A stretch of DNA of 64,000 bases from the NCBI GenBank assembly GCA_036270095.1, contig DATBDE010000054.1:6789-70788 (forward strand), written 5' to 3'. Position 1 is the first letter of the stretch; every line of letters begins with the position of its first letter. Origin of the DNA: DATBDE01 sp036270095. Its GTDB lineage: Bacteria > Actinomycetota > Thermoleophilia > Solirubrobacterales > Solirubrobacteraceae. Shown in pieces: positions 1 through 7,524 of this stretch. Position numbers and translations under genes: made by a program. Under the pieces are notes generated by a model. The model did not search any database. It worked only from the letters and a program-made list of their open reading frames with translations, and was not told the DNA's origin.

Positions 1-283
1 CGAGCCTCCGGAGCCGGCCGCCGACGAGCACGACGTCGCGGTACCCAGCGAGGACGAGGAGCCCTACGAGGAGCCTCCGCCGCCCCCGCCGTCCGACCAT
101 TCGGCCCCGTTCGACTTCGAGGACGAACCCTTCGCGCCGGAGCCGGCGCAGAAGCCCGAAGAGCAGGCCAAGGCCGACGAGGACGTCCTCGAGGAGACGC
201 CCGAGTTCCTCGAGGACACGCCGGAGCACGACCGGCTCTGGTTCGAGCAGAAGCCGCCGCGCGACTTCGACTTCGACCGCTGA
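1..283 (+). CDS. C-terminal end of an acidic, proline-rich protein (partial)
   Basis: Only the last 93 codons are inside the window; the start lies upstream. The visible tail is strongly acidic and proline-rich. It has a run of six prolines followed by Asp/Glu-Phe motifs and ends in an aromatic-acidic block (RLWFEQKPPRDFDFDR). Composition suggests an unstructured tail, with no catalytic domain in view. I do not recognise the family. Its TGA (281-283) overlaps the proposed CTG start of the next gene, so the two are probably translationally coupled. Confidence 0.7.
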   Translation, partial: EPPEPAADEHDVAVPSEDEEPYEEPPPPPPSDHSAPFDFEDEPFAPEPAQKPEEQAKADEDVLEETPEFLEDTPEHDRLWFEQKPPRDFDFDR

Positions 284-1137
284 CCCGGCCCTACACCGTC
301 CTCGACGTCTTCACCGCCGCACCCTTGCGCGGCAACGCGCTCGCGGTGATCGCCGACGCGGACGGGCTCGACGACGAGACGATGCTGGCCATGGCCCGCG
401 AGACGCGCCTGTCCGAGACCACGTTCGTGCAGTCGGCCACGCAGGCCGGCGCCGACTACCGCAACCGCATCTGGACCATCGGCGGAGAGCTGCCGTTCGC
501 CGGCCATCCCTCGCTGGGCACGGCGGTGGTCGTGGCCCGGGCGCGCGGCGACCGCTCGGCCCGCTACGTGCAGGAGACCGGCGCGGGGCTGCAGCCGGTG
601 GGGGTCGACCTGGCCGAGGACGGACGCAGCGCCAGCGCCTGGGTGCTGCAGGAGCCGGCGGTGTTCGGGGAGGAGGTCGATGCCGCCAAGGCCATGGCGG
701 CGGCCGGGCTGTTCCCCGAGGACGCCGACCCGACCCTGCCGCCACAGGTGGTCTCGACCGGGGTCGCCCACCTGATCGCGCCGGTGGCCGCGGCCTCCGT
801 CCTGGCCCGCGCCGCGCCCGACCACGTCGCCCTGGGCCGGCTGCTGGACGACCTCCAGGCGGTGGTCATCTACCTGGCGGCCGTGGACGCCGACGCCGGC
901 CGCGCCCACGCACGCGGGTTCTCGCCCGCGGTCGCCGGCGGGGAGGACCCGGCCACCGGGTCGGCCGCCGGCCCGCTGTGTGCTTACGCGGCGCAGCGGA
1001 TCGCCACGCAGCGGCTCGAGATCGACCAGGGCGCCGAGATGGGGCGGGCGTCGCGCATCGTGGCCGAGGTCGAGGGCGATCGCGTCCGCGTCGCCGGCGA
1101 CGTCGTCGTGCTCATCGACGGGATGCTGTCCCTGTGA
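280..1137 (+). CDS. PhzF-family isomerase/epimerase
   Basis: This is a 285-residue PhzF-like protein of the diaminopimelate-epimerase fold; such enzymes catalyse isomerisations on small metabolites, but the substrate cannot be told from sequence. Family hallmarks are visible: an N-terminal YTVLDVFT strand, RGNALAV, the LSETTFV segment carrying the conserved Glu, GGELPFAGHPSLG, and GEDPATGSAAG near the C-terminus. The first in-frame TTG (325) would delete the first beta-strand. The only upstream candidate is CTG at 280, which overlaps the preceding stop as CTGA, the same geometry as the many ATGA/GTGA overlaps in this window. I therefore take CTG as the start. The stop is 4 bases from the convergent glutamate dehydrogenase. 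Confidence 0.85.
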   Translation: MTRPYTVLDVFTAAPLRGNALAVIADADGLDDETMLAMARETRLSETTFVQSATQAGADYRNRIWTIGGELPFAGHPSLGTAVVVARARGDRSARYVQETGAGLQPVGVDLAEDGRSASAWVLQEPAVFGEEVDAAKAMAAAGLFPEDADPTLPPQVVSTGVAHLIAPVAAASVLARAAPDHVALGRLLDDLQAVVIYLAAVDADAGRAHARGFSPAVAGGEDPATGSAAGPLCAYAAQRIATQRLEIDQGAEMGRASRIVAEVEGDRVRVAGDVVVLIDGMLSL

Positions 1138-1141
1138 GCGC

Positions 1142-2413
1142 CTAGATGTACCCGCGCAGGCGCGCGGCCTCGACCACGCGCTCGATGCCGACCTGGTAGG
1201 CGCCGATGCGCAGCGACACCGAGTCGTCGGCCTGGGTGCGGGCCCGCACCTCGCGGAAGGCGCGACGCATGATCGTGCCCAGGCGGTCGTTGACCTCGCG
1301 CTCGTCCCAGCGGAAGTGCTGGAGGTTCTGCACCCACTCGAAGTACGAGACGACGACCCCGCCGGCGTTGGCCATGACGTCCGGGATCACGAACACGCCC
1401 TTGTCGTTGAGGATTTCGTCCGCTCGCGGGGTGGTGGGGGAGTTCGCGCCCTCGATGACCATGCGGCAGTCGAGCAGGTCGGCGTTCTCGGCGTGGATCA
1501 TGCCGCCCAGCGCGGCGGGGATGAACACCTCGCACGGGGTGCGCAGGAAGTCCTCGGTGGTGACCGCCTCGGCGTCCTCGAACGCGCACACGGTGCCGCC
1601 GTGGGCCACGTGGCGAGCCAGCGCGTCGGCGTCGATGCCGCCGTCGTGGCGCACCGCGCCGTGGGCGTCGGAGGCGGCGACCAGGGTGGCGCCGAGCTGC
1701 TGCATGATCCGCGCCGCCCACGAGCCCACGTTGCCGTAGCCCTGCACGGCGAAGCGGGTCTCGGACGGGATCAGGCCGTGGGCGGGGGCCGCCTCGCGGA
1801 ACAGGTAGACGAGCCCGCGGCCGGTTGCGGACTCGCGCCCGTAGGAGCCCTCGAGCGCGATCGGCTTGCCGGTGACCACGGCGGGCGTGTGGCCGTGGAG
1901 CTTCCCGTACTCGTCCATCATCCAGGCCATCACCTGGGCGTTGGTGTTGACGTCGGGCGCCGGGATGTCGCGCGTGGGCCCGATGATCTTGTCGATCTTG
2001 TCGATGAACGAGCGGGTGATGCGCTCGATCTCGGCCTGCTCGAGCAATCCGGCGGGCGCGTTGATGCCGCCCTTGGCGCCGCCGAACGGGATGCCGACGA
2101 TCGCCGTCTTCCAGGTCATGAGGGAGGCCAGGGCGCGGACCTCGTCGAGGTCGACGTCGGGGTGGTAGCGGATGCCGCCCTTGTACGGTCCGCGCGCGCC
2201 GTTGTGCTGGACGCGGTAGCCGGCGTAGACGTGGACCCTCCCGTCGGTCTGCCGGACGGGGATCTGGACCTGGACCTCGCGGTAGGCGGTGAGCAGTACC
2301 TCGCGCATGTCGTCGGCCAGCCCGATGCGGTCCGCCGCGGCGGCGAACCAGTGGCGCACGGTGTCGTAGTTCGAGATCTCCGCGCGTTGCTGGGAGGGAG
2401 GCGCGGCGGCCAT
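1142..2413 (-). CDS. gdhA: Glu/Leu/Phe/Val dehydrogenase (probable glutamate dehydrogenase)
   Basis: This 423-residue enzyme interconverts glutamate and 2-oxoglutarate plus ammonia with NAD(P). The N-terminal substrate domain shows PYKGG (Lys78) and the hallmark PFGGAKGG with the catalytic Lys114. The C-terminal Rossmann domain has VQGYGNVGSWAA. Late signatures GANSPTTPRAD and VIPDVMANAGGVVVSYFEW are typical of the short hexameric class. Length matches that class. Leucine or valine as substrate is possible, but the overall pattern fits glutamate dehydrogenase best. It is transcribed toward PhzF and away from the tRNA. Confidence 0.92.
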   Translation of the reverse strand: MAAAPPSQQRAEISNYDTVRHWFAAAADRIGLADDMREVLLTAYREVQVQIPVRQTDGRVHVYAGYRVQHNGARGPYKGGIRYHPDVDLDEVRALASLMTWKTAIVGIPFGGAKGGINAPAGLLEQAEIERITRSFIDKIDKIIGPTRDIPAPDVNTNAQVMAWMMDEYGKLHGHTPAVVTGKPIALEGSYGRESATGRGLVYLFREAAPAHGLIPSETRFAVQGYGNVGSWAARIMQQLGATLVAASDAHGAVRHDGGIDADALARHVAHGGTVCAFEDAEAVTTEDFLRTPCEVFIPAALGGMIHAENADLLDCRMVIEGANSPTTPRADEILNDKGVFVIPDVMANAGGVVVSYFEWVQNLQHFRWDEREVNDRLGTIMRRAFREVRARTQADDSVSLRIGAYQVGIERVVEAARLRGYI

Positions 2414-2462
2414 GGCCAGTCATGGTCCCACGTCCGCCCGTGGCCTAACCTGCCAACCGTCC

Positions 2463-2534
2463 GGGGGCGTGGTGCTAACGGGAACACGCGGCGTTTGCAA
2501 CGCCGAGTTGGGGGTTCGATTCCCCCCGCCTCCA
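2463..2534 (+). tRNA. tRNA-Ala (anticodon UGC), slightly unusual D arm
   Basis: A full cloverleaf can be folded. The acceptor is GGGGGCG/CGCCTCC with a G3:U70 wobble, the alanine identity element. The anticodon stem is CGGCG/CGCCG with loop TTTGCAA, giving anticodon TGC (2496-2498). The variable loop is AGTT, the T arm is GGGGG-TTCGATT-CCCCC, and the discriminator is A73; CCA is not encoded. The D arm (2472-2487) is odd: read canonically, position 14 is T and the last stem pair is C-A. A bulged C restores U13-A22 and A14. It may still be functional. Confidence 0.88.
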
Positions 2535-2555
2535 CTGCGTCGCTAGGGTCGCGGC

Positions 2556-3167
2556 GTGGGCGACCTCGACCCGCTGACGCTGCAGGACTGGCGCCGACGC
2601 GTCTTCGAGCTCTACGCGGCCCTCCGCGCCGCGCCGGACCCCGCGCTCGGATGGCAGCAGTGGCGGACCGAACGCGATGCGCTGTTCGCGCACCACCCGG
2701 CCACGCCGTTGCCCGCGGAGGCACGCGACGCCTTCGCCGGCCTGCCGGTCTACGCCTACGATCCATCGGCGCGCGTACTCGCCGATGCCGAGCCGGCGGC
2801 GGAGCGCGCCATCACCCTGACGGGAAGCGCCGGCGCGACGTTCGGTGCGCGCCGGTTCGCCACCGCACGCTTCTCCCTCGCCGGGGCCGACCTCGGCTTG
2901 GACCTCTACTGGCTCGAGGGCTACGCAGGCGGGCTCTTCGTCCCCTTCGCGGACGCGACCAGCGGCGAGACGACCTACGGCGCCGGGCGCTACCTGCTCG
3001 ACACGGTCAAAGGCGCCGACCTCGGCACCCACGACGGCCGGCTCGTGCTCGACTTCAACTTCGCCTACAACCCGTCGTGTTCGTACGACCCGCGCTGGAG
3101 CTGTCCGCTCGCCCCGCCGGGAAACCGGCTGACCGTCGCGATCACCGCTGGGGAGCGGGTGGCCTGA
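2556..3167 (+). CDS. DUF1684 family protein
   Basis: This 203-residue protein of unknown function matches the DUF1684 pattern along its whole length. Its most characteristic segments are in the C-terminal half: LEGYAGGLFVPFADATSG, YGAGRYLLDTVKGADLG, LVLDFNFAYNPSC and WSCPLAPPGNRL. No signal peptide or membrane segment is visible. GTG at 2556 is the first in-frame start after the tRNA and gives a normal family length. The 3' end overlaps the convergent MarR gene by 26 bases. Function is not assigned in the family. Confidence 0.85.
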   Translation: MGDLDPLTLQDWRRRVFELYAALRAAPDPALGWQQWRTERDALFAHHPATPLPAEARDAFAGLPVYAYDPSARVLADAEPAAERAITLTGSAGATFGARRFATARFSLAGADLGLDLYWLEGYAGGLFVPFADATSGETTYGAGRYLLDTVKGADLGTHDGRLVLDFNFAYNPSCSYDPRWSCPLAPPGNRLTVAITAGERVA

Positions 3168-3627
3168 CGCTCATGCCGCCTGGAGGCCGAGCCTCGAGCT
3201 GACCCAGCAGTCGCAGCAGCGAGCCCCGGAGGGCCTCCAGCTCCTCCGGGCTTGTGAGCTCCGCCCAGCGCCCTTCCACGCCCTCGGCTGCCGCGTGGGT
3301 GACCGGTTGGACGGAGGCGCCGCGCTCGGTGAGGAACACCAGGCGCGAGCGGCGGTCGCGCGGGTTGGGGCGACGCTCGACGTAGCCGGCGCGCTCGAGC
3401 TGCTCGACCGCCTGGGTCATCGTCTGCTTGCGCACCCGGGCCCGCTCGGCGAGGGCGGAGACCGTGATGCCCTCCGGGGGCACGAACGGGAAGACGTTCC
3501 CGGCCGTCGGGCGGACGTCGTCGAACCCGGCCTCGCGCAGCGCGGCTTCGATCTCCTGGGAGTAGCTCTGGTAGACGAGTCGCAGGAGCAGGCCGATCAG
3601 GGGACGGGCAGAGCGATCCGCTTCCAT
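3142..3627 (-). CDS. MarR-family transcriptional regulator
   Basis: This 161-residue winged-helix regulator is likely a dimeric repressor of itself and its divergent neighbour. It has an N-terminal dimerisation helix, then ITVSALAERARVRKQTMTQAVEQL as helix-turn-helix (about residues 55-80), and a wing AGYVERRPNPRDRRSRLVFLT. ATG 3627 is preferred to an upstream in-frame ATG because that longer form would translate the inverted-repeat operator region and adds no domain. Two AGGTACCT elements lie directly upstream. The inducer is unknown. Confidence 0.88.
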   Translation of the reverse strand: MEADRSARPLIGLLLRLVYQSYSQEIEAALREAGFDDVRPTAGNVFPFVPPEGITVSALAERARVRKQTMTQAVEQLERAGYVERRPNPRDRRSRLVFLTERGASVQPVTHAAAEGVEGRWAELTSPEELEALRGSLLRLLGQLEARPPGGMSVRPPAPQR

Positions 3628-3634
3628 AGGTAGA

Positions 3635-3673
3635 CAGGTACCTGCCCACACTGGTACAGTGGTCAGGTACCTA
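3635..3673. promoter_or_regulatory. Probable operator pair between divergent MarR genes
   Basis: The 72-base gap between the divergent regulators holds two copies of AGGTACCT (3636-3643 and 3665-3672), 29 bases apart centre to centre; the first is the perfect palindrome CAGGTACCTG. A third, weaker GGTAC (3653-3657) lies between them. This is the expected arrangement for a self-regulating MarR protein binding as paired dimers. Seen directly: repeats and spacing. Inferred: protein binding. Confidence 0.6.
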
Positions 3674-3699
3674 CCCATCGTACTCGAAGGAGCCTCGTC

Positions 3700-4125
3700 A
3701 TGACCACCGCACCCACCGTTTACACCCAGTTCGGCTACACGCTGGCCCTGGCCGAGCGGACCCTGACTGCTGTGCTGCAGGACCATCTCGCCGAGCGCGA
3801 CGTCCGGCCCGAGACCTGGTACGCGCTGCAGCTGCTCACCGTCCGCGGGCCGGTGCTGGAGCGCGAGGTGCTGGCTGCCGACCTCACGAGCTCGCGCGCC
3901 CTGAACCCCGACTCGACGCGCGAGCTGCTGGCGCGGCTCGAGACCGAGGGCCTGATCCGCGGCGACCGCGAGATCGAGCTGACCGACGACGGACGCGCGC
4001 TTCACCGCAGCCTGCGCGAGTACGTCGCCATCCCGCGCGATCGCCTGCTCAGCCAGTTCGACGTCGAGGACATCGAGACCACGGTGCGTACGCTGCGGGC
4101 AATCGCCGAGCGCGCAGGCGCCTGA
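3700..4125 (+). CDS. MarR-like winged-helix protein
   Basis: This 141-residue protein has a MarR-like layout. An N-terminal helix (YTQFGYTLALAERTLTAVLQ) is followed by a helical core, a probable helix-turn-helix around ALNPDSTRELLARLETEGLI, a short wing (RGDREIELTDDGRALH) and a C-terminal dimerisation helix. The wing is shorter and less basic than in the divergent partner, so it may act as a partner or antagonist instead of a strong DNA binder. A good ribosome site GAAGGAG (3686-3692) precedes ATG 3700. No enzyme domain is visible. Confidence 0.7.
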   Translation: MTTAPTVYTQFGYTLALAERTLTAVLQDHLAERDVRPETWYALQLLTVRGPVLEREVLAADLTSSRALNPDSTRELLARLETEGLIRGDREIELTDDGRALHRSLREYVAIPRDRLLSQFDVEDIETTVRTLRAIAERAGA

Positions 4126-4131
4126 AGCGCG

Positions 4132-5001
4132 TCACCCCGCCGAGTGCGCGACCGGGATGCCCGACTCCCACGGCAGGACCTTCCCGAACTGGACCAGCTC
4201 GCCGTAGAAGGCGGGGTCGAACGTCGGCGCGAGCGCAAGCTCCACCGGCCAGGCCGCCGCCTGGGCCGGAGTCTGGGCCGTGCTCATGTCCTCGAACCAC
4301 GGGCGCGAGGCGTCGGTGTCCATCAAGCCCGGGCACAGGGCCATGAGCAAGCGACCGTGGGCCAGGTCGTCGTCGCGCCGCTGGCGGCCCAACGCGCGCA
4401 CGGCCGCGACCTGCGCAACCTTGGACGGGATGTTCAGCCAGGTGCCGTAGCCCTCGGTCTCGGCGCGCCCGGCGTGCACGGCCGCGCGCCACTCGGCCAC
4501 GAGCGCGTCGACGGCGTCCAGGCCCTCGGTCGCGGCGGCGCCGAAGCGGCCGGCGACCCGTTCGTCGAGCTTGTCGAGCGTGCCGAGGGCGCTGGCCACG
4601 ACGATGAGGCGGCCGCCCGGGCGCACGCGCGGGGCGAAGGCGCGCAGCATGCGCGTCGTCGCGAGGTTGCTGGTCGTGGCCACGGCGTCGACCTCGTCGG
4701 CCGGGTCGTGCTCCGGGCGCATGCGCGACGTGGCGTTGGAGAAGACGATGTCGACCGCGCCGAGCTCCGCCGCCAGCGCGGCGATGGCGTCCGCGTCGCG
4801 GACGTCGAGCACGCGCCCTTCCACGCGGGCCGTGGCCGGGCCGTCCGCGACGGCGGCAGCGGCGGCCCGCACGCGGTCGGGATCGCGGCCGGTGAGCAGG
4901 ACGCGGTCGGGCGCACCCAGGCCGGCGGCGAGCTCTTCGACGAGCGCGCGGCCTAGCCCCTGGTTGGCCCCGGTGACGAGGGCGGTGCGCGAAGCGGTCA
5001 T
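4132..5001 (-). CDS. Atypical short-chain dehydrogenase/reductase
   Basis: This 289-residue SDR-fold protein has an intact cofactor motif TGANQGLGRA at its N-terminus, and an Arg in LTGRDPDRV suggesting NADP preference. The middle motif is SNATS where classical enzymes have NNAG. The serine strand VVASALGTL is present. The canonical YxxxK is missing: the lysine of NIPSKVAQVAAVRAL has Asn at -4, and the nearest Tyr is nine residues before it. It may use displaced residues, as some carbonyl reductases do, or be catalytically altered. It is divergent from a LysR regulator 70 bases away, which probably controls it. Confidence 0.8.
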   Translation of the reverse strand: MTASRTALVTGANQGLGRALVEELAAGLGAPDRVLLTGRDPDRVRAAAAAVADGPATARVEGRVLDVRDADAIAALAAELGAVDIVFSNATSRMRPEHDPADEVDAVATTSNLATTRMLRAFAPRVRPGGRLIVVASALGTLDKLDERVAGRFGAAATEGLDAVDALVAEWRAAVHAGRAETEGYGTWLNIPSKVAQVAAVRALGRQRRDDDLAHGRLLMALCPGLMDTDASRPWFEDMSTAQTPAQAAAWPVELALAPTFDPAFYGELVQFGKVLPWESGIPVAHSAG

Positions 5002-5056
5002 GCCGGCCTACGTAGCGGCGCATGACCATGTCGGAAACGAGGATCGAGCACGGTTA

Positions 5057-5075
5057 CCATGCGTGGAACGCATGG
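5057..5075. promoter_or_regulatory. Perfect inverted repeat over the LysR start codon
   Basis: CCATGCG-TGGAA-CGCATGG is a perfect 7-base inverted repeat with a 5-base spacer. It contains the LysR-type T-N11-A pattern (ATGCG-N5-CGCAT). The right arm covers the ATG of the LysR gene (5072). It lies in the 70-base divergent region, suiting autorepression plus control of the SDR. Binding is inferred. Confidence 0.6.
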
Positions 5076-5971
5076 CTGTTCCGACGTTCTCGCCCACCGG
5101 GCTGCGGGTGCTGCGCGAGGTCGCGCAGGCGGGCTCGTTCTCGGCCGCGGCGTCCGCCCTCGGCTACACGCAGTCGGCCGTCTCGCGGCAGGTCGCCGCG
5201 CTCGAAGTCGTGGCCGGACGCCGGCTGTTCGAGCGCAGCCGCTCGGGCGTCGCGCTCACCGCGGCGGGCACGCGCCTGCTCCCGCACGCCGTCCGGGTGC
5301 TGGACGAGCTCGACGCGGCGGTGCGCGACGTGGCGGGGGACGAGCTCGCCGGCCGGCCGGTGCGGCTGGGAGCGTTCGCCACCGCGGCGGCCGGGCTCGT
5401 ACCCAAGGCCCTGGCGGCGCTGCCGCCGGAGCTCACTGTGACCCTGCGCGAGGGCACCACGCCGGCGCTGACCCGCGCGCTGCGGGCGGGCACGCTCGAC
5501 CTGGCCGTCCTCGCCCGCACGCCGCCGTTCCGGCCGCTCGACGCCGAGTCGCCGCCGCTCGCGCTCACGACGCTGTCCGAGCGCGACCTGGTCGTGGGCG
5601 TGCCCACCGGCCACGCGTTGGCCGGCGCGAGTGCTGTCGACGTCGAGCAGCTCGCCGGACAGGTCTGGGTGGCGAGCCGCTCGGACGCGGGCGACGCGCT
5701 GCTGGGCGTGTGGCCGGGCCTGGCCGAGCGCGCCGACGTCCGCTACGTCGTGCGCGACTGGCTGGCCAAGCTGCAGATCGTCGCCGCGGGGCTGGCCATC
5801 ACCACGCTCGCACCGGTCGCGCTGCCCGCGCTGCCCGCGGGGATCGCGGTCGTGGTGGTGCGCGGCGAGCCGCGCGAGACCCGCCGCCTCGTCGCCGCGC
5901 GCTTTCCCGGCCCGCTGGACCCACCTGCCGGGCGCGTGCTCGACGCGCTGATCGCCGCGGCGCGGGCCTAG
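5072..5971 (+). CDS. LysR-family transcriptional regulator
   Basis: This 299-residue LysR regulator has an N-terminal winged helix (residues 5-65) with VAQAGSFSAAASALGYTQSAVSRQ, followed by a linker helix and a periplasmic-binding-protein-like effector domain (RPVRLGAFATAAAGLV... DLAVLART... ERDLVVGVPTGHALA). ATG 5072 gives the expected spacing to the recognition helix. It is divergently paired with an SDR, the usual LysR layout with the target gene next door. An inverted repeat overlaps its own start. The effector is unknown. Confidence 0.92.
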   Translation: MAVPTFSPTGLRVLREVAQAGSFSAAASALGYTQSAVSRQVAALEVVAGRRLFERSRSGVALTAAGTRLLPHAVRVLDELDAAVRDVAGDELAGRPVRLGAFATAAAGLVPKALAALPPELTVTLREGTTPALTRALRAGTLDLAVLARTPPFRPLDAESPPLALTTLSERDLVVGVPTGHALAGASAVDVEQLAGQVWVASRSDAGDALLGVWPGLAERADVRYVVRDWLAKLQIVAAGLAITTLAPVALPALPAGIAVVVVRGEPRETRRLVAARFPGPLDPPAGRVLDALIAAARA

Positions 5972-5984
5972 CGGCGCGGCTGGA

Positions 5985-6473
5985 TCAGCCGAGGCTGCGG
6001 ATGGTGGGGCCGGCCTCGCGCTCCTCGTAGTCGAGGTGCTCGAGCAGGTGGACGTGCAGCTCCTCCAGGGTGAGCACCACGCGGGCGCGGGCGTCGTCGG
6101 CGTCGAGCGCGGCGGCGGCCGCCTCCACGGCGTCGAGCAGGTCGGAGACGCGCCGGTGGTCGGCCTCGAGCCGGTCGATGACGGCGCCGACGGCGGGGTT
6201 GCGCGCTCGCAGGGCCGGGAACAGCATCACGTCCTCGGCGCGGTGGTGGCTGTGCACGAAGCGGCAGTAGGCCAGGCAGTTGGCCTTGAGCTGCCACAGC
6301 GGGCCGTTGGTCTGCAGCTCGTCGAGCGCCGCGCGAACGTCCGCGGCCGGGAGGCCGTCGGCCACGTCCTGCGCGAGCCGCTCCACCGTGGCCAGGTCCC
6401 GGCGCACCATGCCGTGCACCCACTGGAGCTCACGGAACAGCGCCTCGCCGCGGGCGGTCGCCTCGATGGTCAT
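5985..6473 (-). CDS. Hemerythrin-like (HHE) domain protein
   Basis: This 162-residue four-helix protein carries iron-ligand motifs of the hemerythrin/HHE fold: VHGMVRRDL in helix 1, HSHHRAEDVMLFP in helix 2, EADHRRVSDLL in helix 3, and HLLEHLDYEEREAGP in helix 4. Such proteins bind a di-iron centre and sense or carry oxygen, NO or iron. No signal peptide is seen, so it is cytoplasmic. It is convergent with the LysR gene with 13 bases between stops. The physiological ligand is not predictable. Confidence 0.85.
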   Translation of the reverse strand: MTIEATARGEALFRELQWVHGMVRRDLATVERLAQDVADGLPAADVRAALDELQTNGPLWQLKANCLAYCRFVHSHHRAEDVMLFPALRARNPAVGAVIDRLEADHRRVSDLLDAVEAAAAALDADDARARVVLTLEELHVHLLEHLDYEEREAGPTIRSLG

Positions 6474-6513
6474 GGGCGCGAACGGTAGCCCGCCCCTCCG
6501 CGCAGCCTGGCGG

Positions 6514-7524
6514 TCATCCCACCCGGTCGGTGAACCCGTCGCCGGCGGCGGCCATGCGCGCCAGCGGGCGGTCGGCCTGCACGATCGCGTCGACCATGTC
6601 CTGGTAGAGGCCGTGCCGGAACAGGCGCCACATGGCGTCGTCGCGCTCGCGGATTTCCAGCAGCTGCTCGCGCGGCGCCTCGAGCAGCACGACGCGCTCG
6701 CGGGCGCGGCAGTCGTAGGGGCAGGGCCCGTCGTCGAGCACGCCGAGGTGGGTGACGATCCGGCCCGGGCCCGACAGCCGTACGCGGGCCGCGGCGCGGC
6801 CGTGGTGGACGGTCGACTCGACCGCCCCGCGCAGCACGAACAGCAGCGCGTCGGGCCGCTGGCCTTCGGCCACGAGCTCGGTGCCGCGCGGCGCCGCCAG
6901 CCGCCGCATGCCGCCGAACAGCTCGCGCAGCTGGTCCGCGGTGAAGCGGTTGAAGAAGAGGATCGTCGCCAGGTAGGCGACTTCGTCGGGGCCGGGGGCG
7001 ATGGGCGCGAGCTCGCGCTCGGCGGGCGCGATCGCCCGCATGGGCTGGGTCGCGCGCTTGTCCAGGTCGAGCTCCTGCGCGAGCCGCTCGACGATCGTGC
7101 GCAGCAGGTGCAGCGCCTGTTGGCCCACGCGGTAGACGAGCTCGCGCGCGCCCGGGTGCGAGCCGGCCACGAGCGACTGCACGGCGCGCGCGTCCAGCGC
7201 GATGCCCGCCGTGGCCTCCACCGCCCGCGCGGTGGCCACGCGGGGCACCCCGGCGATCATCGCCATCTCGCCCAGCGCCGTGCCCGGGCCCAGGCGGGCG
7301 GCGGAGAGGGCGCGGTCCCCCGGCAGCCGCTTGAGCGACTCGATCTCGCCGGAGGCGATGATGAACACGGCCTCGGCGGGATCGCCCTCCTCGAACAGCA
7401 CCTGGCCGGCCTCGAGCGCGAACGGCTGCGACAGGGCCGCGAGGTTGTCGATCTCCTCCGCGGGCAGGCCCTCGAACAGCGGGAGCGTGCGCAGCAGGGC
7501 CATGGTGTCCGCGGTGGCGCTCAC
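6514..7524 (-). CDS. Protein with two cyclic-nucleotide-binding domains
   Basis: This 336-residue protein has two cNMP-binding folds and no DNA-binding or enzyme domain. The first (about 10-125) has the phosphate-binding cassette-like LGEMAMIAGVPRVATARAVE; the second (about 185-300) is weaker there (GRIVTHLGVLDDGPCPYDC). A helical connector joins them. GTG 7524 overlaps the TGA of the upstream amidotransferase gene as GTGA, so the two are co-translated; an in-frame ATG at 7503 would also keep the first domain. Without an output domain it probably acts on a partner protein. Confidence 0.8.
   Translation of the reverse strand: MSATADTMALLRTLPLFEGLPAEEIDNLAALSQPFALEAGQVLFEEGDPAEAVFIIASGEIESLKRLPGDRALSAARLGPGTALGEMAMIAGVPRVATARAVEATAGIALDARAVQSLVAGSHPGARELVYRVGQQALHLLRTIVERLAQELDLDKRATQPMRAIAPAERELAPIAPGPDEVAYLATILFFNRFTADQLRELFGGMRRLAAPRGTELVAEGQRPDALLFVLRGAVESTVHHGRAAARVRLSGPGRIVTHLGVLDDGPCPYDCRARERVVLLEAPREQLLEIRERDDAMWRLFRHGLYQDMVDAIVQADRPLARMAAAGDGFTDRVG

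Noticed and set aside
2463..2534. tmRNA 3' end (alanine-type acceptor with TTCGATT loop)
   Set aside because: A complete anticodon arm with TGC and D arm is present and there is no tag reading frame or pseudoknot region upstream.
2475..3032. A minus-strand coding frame ending in GESNPQLGVANAACSR
   Set aside because: The ending is the antisense translation of the tRNA, and the rest is antisense to the DUF1684 gene.
980..3202. A 740-codon open frame on the plus strand across the glutamate dehydrogenase gene
   Set aside because: It is antisense to a well-conserved dehydrogenase and runs through the tRNA and DUF1684 gene; the translation is Arg/Ala/Gly-rich with no domain.
3627..3699. A longer MarR protein starting upstream of 3627
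   Set aside because: It would translate the operator repeats and adds residues with no match to the MarR fold.
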